Assembly: GCF_002095485.1 (NCBI RefSeq)
Contig: NZ_MLFS01000041.1
Coordinates: forward strand, 1 to 45,353
Length of the DNA stretch: 45,353 nucleotides
DNA from: Pantoea wallisii
GTDB lineage: Bacteria > Pseudomonadota > Gammaproteobacteria > Enterobacterales > Enterobacteriaceae
Direction of reading: 5' to 3'
Both the position numbers and the translations under genes were made by a program. The notes beneath the pieces were generated by a model. The model was not told where the DNA came from, did no database searches, and saw only the letters and a program-made list of their open reading frames with translations. Shown here one piece after another: positions 23,358-31,327 of this stretch (the first letter of the stretch is position 1; the number at the start of each line of letters is the position of its first letter).

Positions 23358-24125
23358 TCAGAACTCACCAGGCGTGACGCCCATCACTAAATGAAACGCA
23401 GCAGAGAAGGTGGCCGGAGATGAAAAGCCGAGCTGCCAGGCGATCTGCTTAACGGGAACGTTGTCAGAGAGCAGGTCTAATGATGCATATATTCTGGCGC
23501 GCTGTTTCCAGGTTCTGAAGCTGAAACCCGTATCACGTAAAAAGAGGCGGGAGAAAGATCGTTCCGACATAGTAGCAATGTCAGCCATATCTGTTAAAGA
23601 CGCTTCCCAGCGGTGCCTGAACATCAGCTCGTTTGCTGCACGAGATAATCGTTCATCCTGTGGCATGGGAAGTTCTGCCGATGTCAGAGGGGCTTCGCAG
23701 AGTAATTCCAGCAGTAACCGCACCATCCTCTTCTTTATCAGGCCGTTATGTACATCCGTAAAAAGCCCGGCAATAAGCTCTTTGACCAGTGGCGTCGCGT
23801 TTATTTCATGAACACAGCCACTGCGGGTGAAATCTGAACATTCAGTAATCAGGCGGTTGCTGACGTACACCGCACGCAGTTCCGTACGTGACAGAAGCCT
23901 GTATGAGTGAACCCTTAAAGGCGGGATCCAGAGCGCGCGCTGGGGTGGAATAACCCATCGCCTCTCTGCGGTTTCAACCAGCATAACGCCCCGGATCGCG
24001 AACAGTAGTTGCCCTTCAAGATGGTAATGGGGCAGATCGACCTCACCGCGCCGGTAAGTGATGGCCGTGGCTGACCAGCCCGTTTCGTCATCGTGTCTTG
24101 GCGCTTTATCCATGCTAACTGGCAT
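23358..24125 (-). CDS. AraC-family regulator with cupin sensor domain
   Basis: A 255-residue AraC/XylS regulator. Residues 20-90 form a cupin-type ligand pocket (YRRGEVDLPHYHLEGQLLFAIRGVMLVE). The two helix-turn-helix units lie at about 160-250 (LTDMADIATMSERSFSRLFLRDTG and VKQIAWQLGFSSPATFSAAF). The layout is that of the NimR/YdeO-like group, whose members often control a neighbouring exporter or enzyme. It is divergent from the glutamine amidotransferase gene, its likely target. An ATG four codons in (24113) is an alternative start. Confidence 0.9.
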   Translation of the reverse strand: MPVSMDKAPRHDDETGWSATAITYRRGEVDLPHYHLEGQLLFAIRGVMLVETAERRWVIPPQRALWIPPLRVHSYRLLSRTELRAVYVSNRLITECSDFTRSGCVHEINATPLVKELIAGLFTDVHNGLIKKRMVRLLLELLCEAPLTSAELPMPQDERLSRAANELMFRHRWEASLTDMADIATMSERSFSRLFLRDTGFSFRTWKQRARIYASLDLLSDNVPVKQIAWQLGFSSPATFSAAFHLVMGVTPGEF

Positions 24126-24237
24126 TTCAGATTACCCTCTTACGTTTAACATGATCCCTGAAACGCTATCCAGGCCGGAGCTTTAACGGAATAGCGCAAT
24201 TTATTTAATGAACACCAAAATTCAGGAGCTTATTCCA

Positions 24238-24963
24238 GTGCGGGTACATTTTATTGTGCATGAAACTTTCGAGGCGCCCGGCGTTTACGAGACATGGGCC
24301 ATGATCCGTGGCCATAAGGTCACCTTTTCCCGCGTTTATGCCGGGCAGCCACTTCCCGACGATGCGCGGAACATTGATCTGCTGATCGTCATGGGCGGTC
24401 CGCAGGATCCTTCCGTTACCCTCGACGAGTGCCCGCACTTCAATTCCGGCGCCGAGCAGGCCCTGATTGCCTCTGCCGTACATTTGGGCAGAGCCGTCAT
24501 CGGCGTCTGCCTGGGTGCCCAGCTGATTGGTGAAGCATTAGGTGCGGCATTTGCCCACAGCCCGGAAAAAGAGATAGGCAAATTCCCGATCGTCATGACC
24601 GATAAAGGAAGGATGCACGAACTGTTCTCTCACTTTGGCAGTACGCTTGAAGTGGGCCACTGGCACAACGATATGCCCGGACTTACGCCTGAGGCGGAGA
24701 TCATAGCCTGGAGCGTAGGGTGCCCGCGTCAGATAGTGGCTTATTCCGGTTTGGTTTACGGTTTTCAGTGTCATATGGAACTTACGCCGGCAGTTGTCGA
24801 AATGCTGATCGCTAATTCCGACGGAGATTTAAATCGCGCTGCCGACTATCGTTTTGTTCAGTCTCGCAATGCGTTACGGGCCAATGACTACAGTGAAATG
24901 AACAGAGTGCTGTTCACCTTCCTTGATAAACTCGAATACCGCTACCGTCAGTCGGCGGCATAA
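24238..24963 (+). CDS. Class I glutamine amidotransferase-like protein
   Basis: A 241-residue GATase1-domain protein standing alone. The nucleophile elbow is VCLGAQL with C91, and the histidine and glutamate of the triad are H179 and E181 (GFQCHMELTP). MGGPQ at 52-56 forms the oxyanion strand. It would release ammonia from glutamine or hydrolyse a gamma-glutamyl compound. The partner or substrate is unknown. I chose the GTG at 24238 because AGGAG sits nine bases upstream and relatives begin RVHFIVHE. An ATG at 24208 adds ten residues but has no ribosome site. Confidence 0.87.
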   Translation: MRVHFIVHETFEAPGVYETWAMIRGHKVTFSRVYAGQPLPDDARNIDLLIVMGGPQDPSVTLDECPHFNSGAEQALIASAVHLGRAVIGVCLGAQLIGEALGAAFAHSPEKEIGKFPIVMTDKGRMHELFSHFGSTLEVGHWHNDMPGLTPEAEIIAWSVGCPRQIVAYSGLVYGFQCHMELTPAVVEMLIANSDGDLNRAADYRFVQSRNALRANDYSEMNRVLFTFLDKLEYRYRQSAA

Positions 24964-25002
24964 GCTGACCGGACGAACTGGACGGCGTTAAAGAGCACGA
25001 AT

Positions 25003-25046
25003 GAAAAAAGCCCCCAATTAAGCAGGGTCACGCACTTAATGGGGGC
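25003..25046 (-). terminator. Rho-independent terminator of the esterase gene
   Basis: Read on the minus strand, GCCCCCATTAAG pairs with CTTAATTGGGGGC (one bulged base) and is followed by six T. It lies about 105 bases beyond the stop of the esterase gene at 25152. It could also stop read-through from the amidotransferase side. Confidence 0.85.
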
Positions 25047-25151
25047 AAAGAGAAGCGCTAAATGGCCCGGTTCCGGTGAATTTGCGTGCTAATCCGGACG
25101 ACAGCCAGCCGGGTCAGTGACCAGCCGGCAGAGCCGGCCAGCTACATGCGG

Positions 25152-26159
25152 CTATTTCAGGTGTTCTCTAATCCCGTAAGCGGCCTGACCAAGCGCGGCG
25201 CGTACGGCAGGCACATCACTCAGCGCGTTCAGCAGGCCATAATCATGGATCAGGCCGTTATAGCGGGTGACCGTTACGTCAACGCCGGCGGCATCAAGCT
25301 TGCGTCCATAAGCCTCACCTTCATCGCGCAGCACATCAAGTTCGGCAGTCTGGATCAGCGCCGGCGGCAGTCCCTTCAGCTGCTCGGGGGTCGCGCGCAG
25401 CGGCGAAGCCAGAATGTTATTGCGGTCGCTCTCTTTGGTGGTATAGGCATCCCAGAACCACTTCATCATGTTACGCGACAGGAAGTACCCGTTTTCGAAC
25501 TGGTTATAAGAGCCGGTATCGAAATGCGCGTCAGTTACAGGCCACAACATGACCTCATAGCGGATAGCTGGCGTTTTATACTGTTTGGCCTGAAGGGCCA
25601 CGGCTGCAACCATATTGCCGCCGACGCTGTTGCCGACCAGCGCCATGCGCTTGCCGTCAACGCCAATCTCTTTTCCGTGTTCGGCTACCCAACGGGTTGC
25701 CGCATACGCCTGGTTAATTGCCACAGGGAAATGCGCTTCCGGCGATGGGGTGTAGTTCACAAAGACGGCCGCCGCGCCGGACTCACTGACCAGGTCACGT
25801 ACGAGACGTTCGTGCGTCGCAAAATCGCCCAGGATCCAGCCACCGCCGTGGAAGAACATAAAGACGGGCAGGGTTCCCTGCGCGTTATGCGGTTTCACGA
25901 TGTTGAGTTTGATTGTCCCGCCATCAACGTTAATCGTCTTTTCGGTGACGTCAGCGGCGGGGAGTTTTGCGCCTTTCTGAGCGTTGATCAGTACCTGACG
26001 AGCATCCTGCGGAGACAGCTGCTCAATCGGCTTGCCGCCGACGCCGTTCAGCGCCTTCAGGAATTCCTGCACGTGACGCTCTGGCTGAGGTGCATCGGCA
26101 AAGCTGTTGGCTGAAACGGCCGCCATTGCGGCAGTCAGCAATATGGATTTAAGTTTCAT
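25152..26159 (-). CDS. Exported alpha/beta-hydrolase, HSL/acetyl-esterase family
   Basis: A 335-residue hydrolase. The signal peptide ends at NSFA (residue 21). The hormone-sensitive-lipase oxyanion motif HGGGW lies at 104-108, the nucleophile S178 is in GNSVGG, and the acid and base are in ELDVLRDEG and LIHDYGLLN. It should hydrolyse short-chain esters in the periplasm. A perfect 20-base palindrome (26184-26203) lies just upstream of its start, a sign of tight local repression. It has its own terminator and forms a single-gene unit. Confidence 0.9.
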   Translation of the reverse strand: MKLKSILLTAAMAAVSANSFADAPQPERHVQEFLKALNGVGGKPIEQLSPQDARQVLINAQKGAKLPAADVTEKTINVDGGTIKLNIVKPHNAQGTLPVFMFFHGGGWILGDFATHERLVRDLVSESGAAAVFVNYTPSPEAHFPVAINQAYAATRWVAEHGKEIGVDGKRMALVGNSVGGNMVAAVALQAKQYKTPAIRYEVMLWPVTDAHFDTGSYNQFENGYFLSRNMMKWFWDAYTTKESDRNNILASPLRATPEQLKGLPPALIQTAELDVLRDEGEAYGRKLDAAGVDVTVTRYNGLIHDYGLLNALSDVPAVRAALGQAAYGIREHLK

Positions 26160-26183
26160 AATATGGCCTTTAATATTGTGCTA

Positions 26184-26203
26184 TTACATAGCTCGCTATG
26201 TAA
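26184..26203. promoter_or_regulatory. 20-base palindromic operator upstream of the esterase gene
   Basis: TTACATAGC and GCTATGTAA are exact inverted arms with a two-base spacer. It ends 25 bases from the start codon, where it would overlap the transcription start. The sequence differs from the operator of the nearby TetR gene, so another regulator is expected. Confidence 0.65.
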
Positions 26204-26298
26204 ATGGAAGCTTTAATGCCCCGGTAACAATGTTCACCTGCAAAACGGAGCTGGTTTCCCCGCTACAACCCGCTTATTTTTTTACATCAGCTGGTTGA

Positions 26299-26332
26299 GA
26301 AAAGGCCCGGCTATGACAGCAGTCGCGGGCCT
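26299..26332 (-). terminator. Rho-independent terminator of the SnoaL-like gene
   Basis: On the minus strand AGGCCCG (26332-26326) pairs with CGGGCCT (26309-26303), followed by TTTT. It lies 17 bases after the stop and separates this gene from the esterase gene. Confidence 0.8.
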
Positions 26333-26348
26333 GACGCGGGTGAATGAC

Positions 26349-26825
26349 TTACAGACCCAGGTCGGACAGGCTTGGGTGATCGTCCGGACGGCGACCCAGT
26401 GGCCAGAAGAACTTACGATCGCTCTCTTTGATAGGCATGTCGTTGATGCAGGCGAAGCGACGCTTCATCAGGCCATCGGCCTCAAACTCCCAGTTCTCGT
26501 TACCGTATGAGCGGAACCAGTTGCCAGAGTCATCGTGCCACTCGTAAGCATAACGGACCGCGATGCGGTTACCGCCGAACGCCCACAGCTCTTTGATCAG
26601 GCGGTACTCATGTTCTTTTTTCCACTTACGGTCGAGGAAGACCTGCGCTTCTTCACGGTTATTTGCGAACTCAGCACGGTTACGCCATTTGGTATCCAGC
26701 GAGTAAGCCAGTGCAACTTTAGCTGCATCGCGGCTGTTCCAGCCATCTTCAGCAAGGCGTACTTTCTCAATTGCTGTTTCCAGAGTGAAAGGAGGAAGCG
26801 GTGGACGTACTTGTGAATCGGTCAT
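26349..26825 (-). CDS. SnoaL/NTF2-like protein, DUF1348 family
   Basis: A 158-residue soluble protein of the DUF1348 family. Marks are the aromatic-rich core TKWRNRAEF, the [18 protein letters not shown] stretch and the [24 protein letters not shown] strand pair. The NTF2-like cone fold binds small hydrophobic ligands; the activity of this family is not established to my knowledge. It stands alone, ends at its own terminator and has a TetR-type operator-promoter about 220 bases upstream. It is therefore probably a target of the TetR protein at 27788. Confidence 0.85.
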   Translation of the reverse strand: MTDSQVRPPLPPFTLETAIEKVRLAEDGWNSRDAAKVALAYSLDTKWRNRAEFANNREEAQVFLDRKWKKEHEYRLIKELWAFGGNRIAVRYAYEWHDDSGNWFRSYGNENWEFEADGLMKRRFACINDMPIKESDRKFFWPLGRRPDDHPSLSDLGL

Positions 26826-27042
26826 GGTAAAACTCCTGTAAATTTTGATTTGGGTAAAAATCGTTTTTGTTACGCAGACCCGACAAAGGGTCCACTACAG
26901 AAAAATCTTTTATAACTTCTGAATTTCCGACAAGAGAGCTCACGCTGCTGGCGTTAATGCCGTTCTGAGTTCTGATAAGAAAACCGTTCTGCAGATTCCG
27001 GAGTTCTTTACCGGTATCGCCCCGTACCCTGTCTGTGGCTTA

Positions 27043-27071
27043 AAGGTAGAACGATCGTTCTACCTCGTCAA
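27043..27071 (-). promoter_or_regulatory. TetR-controlled promoter facing the SnoaL-like gene
   Basis: On the minus strand TTGACG (27071-27066), 17 bases, then TACCTT (27048-27043). The perfect 20-base palindrome GGTAGAACGATCGTTCTACC (27045-27064) fills the spacer. The same GTAGAAC-N4-GTTCTAC arms recur at the start of the TetR gene, so occlusion by that repressor is expected. Confidence 0.72.
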
Positions 27072-27420
27072 CAGTTTTTTTTGGATAAACAATTCTGAGG
27101 GGCGCAGCTTTGCCGTAAAAACTCAATTAATTACCTGTTTTTAAAGTAATAATTAACTATTTAAGTTTATCTGTTTTCGGGCGTTAAGCAGGAAGAGGAG
27201 GGGCGTAAAATGTCGCTTGAGGGTGAATAACCTGAGTCGATAAGTATTTTCAACACCGGTCAAAACACTCAGTAAAGAATGGTGTTATACCGCGCGGAGC
27301 AAAAAATAGAGCCGCGGGATAAACAGGTTTAAACGAGCCGAAGTGCAGTCGTGAAGGTTCCCGATGGCGGTTTTTCCTTAGTAACAGAGGGCATCGAATT
27401 TTTCAGGAGTTTGAGTTTTA

Positions 27421-27445
27421 AACGGGCTATGCATAAGCCCGTTTT
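27421..27445. terminator. Hairpin with T-run in the gene-free region
   Basis: AACGGGCT (27421-27428) and AGCCCGTT (27436-27443) pair perfectly around seven bases and are followed by TT on the plus strand. TTTAAAA follows on the minus strand. It looks like a two-way terminator, but no gene obviously ends here apart from the TetR message some 340 bases away. Confidence 0.5.
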
Positions 27446-27746
27446 GCAGGGAGTTTCACAATCTCTTTAAAAGAAATCTGCCTTTTTATTTATTTTTCCA
27501 GAGAATATGCAAGGGGAGGAAATAGGATGAGAGAGTGGTAGTTTGATGCATGTTGTATTGATGTCTGACAGCTATTTTATTGCCATCATATTTTTAACAG
27601 ACAGTTATCTGATCTTCATAAATATAAGATTATTAATAAATAGGTGTGTACGAAATGCCAGGATAACCTTCATGTTGCGGGCTGGTCAGGTTTTCCCCTT
27701 TGGCACAGCAGGCCCTGGCACCAACGTGCAACCTGCCGGCAAGCGT

Positions 27747-27767
27747 CCCGGGCATTTCGCGCCCGGG
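27747..27767 (-). terminator. GC hairpin after the TetR gene
   Basis: CCCGGGC (27747-27753) and GCCCGGG (27761-27767) are perfect arms around seven bases, 20 bases beyond the TetR stop. There is no T-run on the minus strand. Confidence 0.45.
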
Positions 27768-27787
27768 TTAAAGATTGTTTGCGATAC

Positions 27788-28363
27788 TCACGTTCCGGGT
27801 GAGGCCTGTTCCAGCATCATTTTCGCAATGTCCCGCGCCTTATCTGCGGCACTACAGTCGCCCATCACGTATGACGTTGTGATAGCGCCCTCTAACAGAA
27901 TCATCAGCTTTCTGGCAAGCGCCTCAGGATGTTCAATGTTCAACTGAACGCTGAGTTCAAGCGCATAATCCAGCAACTTCTGTTTGTGCATTTTGGCTAT
28001 CTGCCGCACAGGATCGTCCGGGTCACCCACCTCTCCGGCCGTGTTAATAAACGCACAGCCGCGGAAGCCTTCAGACTCAAACCAGCTTTTCAGAACGGTG
28101 AACATATTCAGAATGCGCTCCTGAGGCGTGTCACCTTTATCAGACTCGGTTCTAAACCAATGCATCCACCGTTCGTCGCGCTCAGTCAGCGCAGCCGACG
28201 CCACGTCCTCTTTGTTTGCGAAATGGCGATAAATACTCTTCCTGGCAACGCCGGAGGTCTTAACCAAAAGGTCCATGCCCATTGCGTGGATGCCGTTTTG
28301 GTAGATAAGCTGCTCGGCAGTTTCCAGGATTTTTTCCCGGGTATTCGTTGTTTTCTTGTTCAT
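27788..28363 (-). CDS. TetR/AcrR-family regulator (LmrA/YxaF-like)
   Basis: A 191-residue repressor. The helix-turn-helix lies at about 28-52 (GMDLLVKTSGVARKSIYRHFANKEDVASAAL). The C-terminal half has FRGCAFINTAGEVGDPDDPVRQIA, typical of a group that senses electrophiles or flavonoid-like compounds. An operator, AGTAGAAC-N4-GTTCTACT, ends eight bases before the start codon, and the same arms appear in the promoter facing the SnoaL-like gene. Autoregulation plus control of that gene is the likely scheme. The VOC gene further right shares its orientation. Confidence 0.92.
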   Translation of the reverse strand: MNKKTTNTREKILETAEQLIYQNGIHAMGMDLLVKTSGVARKSIYRHFANKEDVASAALTERDERWMHWFRTESDKGDTPQERILNMFTVLKSWFESEGFRGCAFINTAGEVGDPDDPVRQIAKMHKQKLLDYALELSVQLNIEHPEALARKLMILLEGAITTSYVMGDCSAADKARDIAKMMLEQASPGT

Positions 28364-28371
28364 GCGCTAAA

Positions 28372-28391
28372 AGTAGAACCAACGTTCTACT
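28372..28391. promoter_or_regulatory. Autoregulatory operator of the TetR gene
   Basis: AGTAGAAC (28372-28379) and GTTCTACT (28384-28391) are perfect arms with a four-base spacer, immediately upstream of the TetR start. They match the palindrome at 27045-27064 at GTAGAAC and GTTCTAC. Confidence 0.75.
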
Positions 28392-28477
28392 CAGTCAATG
28401 ATTTTTGAAAAATTTCCGGAAATAATGACGTTCAGTCCTGAGCCGGGCATTTCCTGCAGAGAAACGTCAGAAAGCAA

Positions 28478-28870
28478 CTATGCAGCGTAGTAGAATTCGA
28501 CTCTGATGCCGCTCGGTTCGTAACACATCATGTGCATTGATGGACCTTCGCCCCGAAGGGTTGGCTCAAATTCAATCTCAATCTGATTTTCCTTTAATAC
28601 CTCAAGAAGCTGATACATTGCCTCCTGACTGTTAACCCGCAAAGCCAGGTGATGGAGCCCGACGTTCGTTTTACGATCAAATTTAAGCGGCTCTTCTGTT
28701 TGCGTTTTCCAGAGCGTGATCATTAGTGAGTCATCTTTTACAAAGATGGCAGGATAATCATCGCGTCGTTTAACCTCTTCCCAGCCCAACAATTTTGTGA
28801 AGAATTCAGCACTCTCTTCAAGTTTGCTGACAGCTAAGCCAATATGATGCGCACCGTTAGTCACTGACAT
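28478..28870 (-). CDS. VOC-family (glyoxalase/dioxygenase-fold) protein
   Basis: A 130-residue single VOC domain made of two beta-alpha-beta3 units. Likely metal ligands are H9 (AHHIGLAV), H74 (GLHHLALRV) and E125 (GIRVEFYY). Family members include glyoxalase I, fosfomycin resistance enzymes and dioxygenases; the substrate cannot be inferred here. GAGGAG lies upstream of the start. The TetR operator lies downstream of this gene, and co-transcription with the TetR gene is possible across the 114-base gap. Confidence 0.85.
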   Translation of the reverse strand: MSVTNGAHHIGLAVSKLEESAEFFTKLLGWEEVKRRDDYPAIFVKDDSLMITLWKTQTEEPLKFDRKTNVGLHHLALRVNSQEAMYQLLEVLKENQIEIEFEPTLRGEGPSMHMMCYEPSGIRVEFYYAA

Positions 28871-28940
28871 TTATATAGGTCTCCTCGGGTAAACGGGTTA
28901 GTAAACGCCTGGCCTGATAAGAAATTTTCTCACCCTGTAT

Positions 28941-28962
28941 CAGCAAGTTTTGCTGTTTTTTT
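28941..28962 (+). terminator. Strong plus-strand terminator without an obvious gene
   Basis: CAGCAA (28941-28946) pairs with TTGCTG (28950-28955) and is followed by seven T. It faces right, but no plus-strand gene ends nearby; it lies between the VOC start and the isomerase stop. It may be the 3' end of an unannotated small RNA. Confidence 0.7.
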
Positions 28963-29042
28963 GAAACGCCACTGTGCTTTAAGTCTGAGATTTCGGCCGT
29001 GGGTTCAGGCTTTAACTTTAACTGGGATGCATTATACCGGAT

Positions 29043-29663
29043 CTATTCCTGTGGATTTGACGACTGTTCGCGCAACGTTTTACCGACATTTCCGCCCGGA
29101 TGAACGTCCAACAGTTGCTTCTGATCGAAACCGTTGCGCAGCATGATGTTGCCGCACAGCGCATCAAACACCGCCAGCACCAGCACAATTGAAGTAGTGG
29201 CTAACATATTAAGCGGGTCAATTTCACGCTGGATATGCGTTTTCACCACCAGCGTAGCGGCGCGGGCAATCGCTGAGTCCGGATTCTCCGTCACGCTAAT
29301 AATCGTCACGCCTTTGGTTTTCAGCGTCGGCAACAGACGCGTCAGCTCTTCAGAGTTGCCGCCTCGTGAGATCAGGATCATCAGATCGTTGCTGCGCATA
29401 AAGCCCAGATCGCCATGGGCCGCATCGGTAGCGCTGAGATACACAGCCGGCTGCTCGACGCATGCCAGCATGTGAGCGATTTTTCGCGCAGCAATGCCCG
29501 AGGTGCCAACGCCCGTCACGGCAATTTTTCCCTTGCAGCCGGTGACCAGCATCAGCAGCTGCTGCCAGGTCGTGGCATTGAGATTATGCTGCAGCGCCAG
29601 TAACTCCTGGCTGTAGGTCTGCCAGCCCTGACACGCCAGGGTAAATTCCTCTTCCGCACTCAT
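29043..29663 (-). CDS. SIS-domain sugar-phosphate isomerase, KpsF/GutQ-like without CBS domains
   Basis: A 206-residue SIS protein. GVGTSGIAARKIAHMLA, ATDAAHGDLGFM, the REIDPLNMLATTS segment and VHPGGNVGK follow the arabinose-5-phosphate isomerase domain of KdsD/GutQ, but the C-terminal CBS pair is absent. Compared with E. coli KdsD as I recall it, the lysine of GKSG is threonine here and the glutamate of SNSGES is asparagine, while the later glutamate and the HPGG histidine are kept. Its start overlaps the kinase stop by one base. It probably interconverts the kinase product with ribulose 5-phosphate or a similar sugar phosphate. Confidence 0.85.
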   Translation of the reverse strand: MSAEEEFTLACQGWQTYSQELLALQHNLNATTWQQLLMLVTGCKGKIAVTGVGTSGIAARKIAHMLACVEQPAVYLSATDAAHGDLGFMRSNDLMILISRGGNSEELTRLLPTLKTKGVTIISVTENPDSAIARAATLVVKTHIQREIDPLNMLATTSIVLVLAVFDALCGNIMLRNGFDQKQLLDVHPGGNVGKTLREQSSNPQE

Positions 29664-31299
29664 CAGGCTTCTCCCTGCATCAGCTGACGGTATTTCATGC
29701 TGTCGTGGTACATCTCATGGAAGACGCGGTATTTTCGATCGTAATACTCTTTGATTTTGTTGGTTTGTGGCGTGATGGTTTTACCGATACGGCTCATGGC
29801 TGCCATCGCTTCCGGCAACGAGTCGTAAGCGCCCGCCGCGACGGTACCCATCATGGCGCTGCCAAGCAGCATCGCTTCACTCTCTTCCGGCAACAGCATC
29901 GCGCAGCCCGTCGCGTTGGAGTGCTCCTGCACAAAGATTGGGTTTTTGATGCCGCCGCCACACGCCATCATGGTATCAATGCAGTAACCACTCTGGTTCA
30001 TGGTCTCAATAATGTGACGAGTGCCGAGCGCCAGCGCCTGAATGGTGGCGAGGTAATGCAGCGCCATGTCTTCAGGGGTGCGTGACAATTTCAGGCCAGT
30101 CAGGGTGCCCGTCAGGGTCGGGTTGGCGCGCGGTGAGCGGTTGCCGTGAAAATAGGGCAGCATGTGAATATCTTTGGTCAGGAACGCGATATTCTCTGAT
30201 TCGCCCGCCATTTTACGCAGAATGCCGTTCAGGACTTCGTAAATATTCTTACCGCTGTCTTTGCCCTGTTTAAGCAGATCCTGATAGCAGGGGTGCGACT
30301 GAATGACATGATCAATCAACGCGCCGGTGGTGGATTGTCCACCTTCATTTAACCAGTAATCCGGCAGGATCGCTGAGTAATACGGCCCCCAGATCCCGCT
30401 GATATAGCGCGCGCTACGCGACATCGCCATATGTGCCGTAGACGTGCCGCCAATCAGTGCAATGCGGTTGTCAAAGTCCGCGGATTCGCCGGATGCACCG
30501 CTGGCACCAAGGATGCCCAGGCTACCTGCGTGGGCATCAATAATCGAGACGCTGACCGCGGTGCCTGCGATCAACCCCATCTCTGCGGCGGCGCGCTGTG
30601 TCAGACCATGCCCCAGCGGCTCACCCATGGTTTTCACTTCGCTGCCAATTTTCGACGCGTTGTTTTCCAGCAAATCTTCCAGGCCGATTTGGCGGAAATA
30701 GCTCGGATCCCAGCGGTCTTCGTGACCGATATATGTCCATTTACACACGGTAGAACATAATGAACGTGTAGCATCCTGCGTGGCGCGCCAGGTCAGGAAA
30801 TCGGGCAGGTCGAACAGATGCCCGACGTTGTTCCAGGTGGTCGGCATGTGCTGTTTCAGCCAGAGCAGTTTGGGCGTCTGCATCTCCGGTGAAATAATCC
30901 CGCCAACGAACTCCAGCACGCGATGGCCGGTGGCATTGATGCGTTCTGCCTGCGTGATGGCGCGGTGATCCATCCACACGATAATGTTTTGCTCACTGCG
31001 TCCGGACGGGCTGACGGTTAGCGGTTTGCCCTCTTTGTCCAGCACCACCAGCGAACAGGTGGCGTCAAAACCGATGCCTTTTACCTGAATCGGATTGATA
31101 TCCGCCTGACTGATCACGTCTCTCACAGCGTTACAGACAGACTGCCAGATCTCATCAGAAGACTGTTCAACAAAATCGGCTTTCGGGCGGTATAGCGTGA
31201 TCTCACGGCTGGCCTGGCCGAGCATGCGGCCAGTCATATCAAAAACGCCCGCGCGGCGCTGCCGGTTCCTACGTCTATGCCAATAAAATAACTCGCCAT
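29663..31299 (-). pseudogene. FGGY-family carbohydrate (ribulose-type) kinase with N-terminal frameshift
   Basis: From 31237 to 29663 the frame encodes 524 residues of an FGGY kinase close to D-ribulokinase/ribitol kinase: GFDATCSLVVLD, WMDHRAI, SIIDAHAGSLG, IGGTSTAHMAMS and MACGGGIKNP. Such kinases are normally about 21 residues longer. The missing start is present upstream in another frame: ATG at 31299 behind AAAGGAAAG encodes MASYFIGIDVGTGSA, the phosphate-binding motif. The two frames join perfectly if one base is restored in the GC-rich stretch near 31252-31260. Either a real one-base deletion or a sequencing error explains this. Without repair the protein lacks its catalytic DVGT loop. 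Confidence 0.85.
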
Positions 31300-31327
31300 G
31301 TTCTTTCCTTTCTTAAAAAGCCTTCGC

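Larger units (their letters stand above)
26826..27787. other. 962-base gene-free region
   Basis: No credible coding frame is present; the only long plus-strand frame runs into the TetR gene antisense. It contains the TetR operator-promoter at 27043-27071, a perfect hairpin AACGGGCT/AGCCCGTT (27421-27443) with flanking T/A runs, and a GC hairpin before the TetR stop. The central part is AT-rich. It may carry an unrecognised small RNA or be the scar of a deletion. Confidence 0.6.

Noticed and set aside
25086..26114. 342-codon plus-strand frame
   Set aside because: Complete antisense shadow of the exported esterase, which has a signal peptide and catalytic motifs.
27543..27947. 134-codon plus-strand frame in the gene-free region
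   Set aside because: Runs antisense into the TetR gene, has no ribosome site and a composition typical of non-coding AT-rich DNA.
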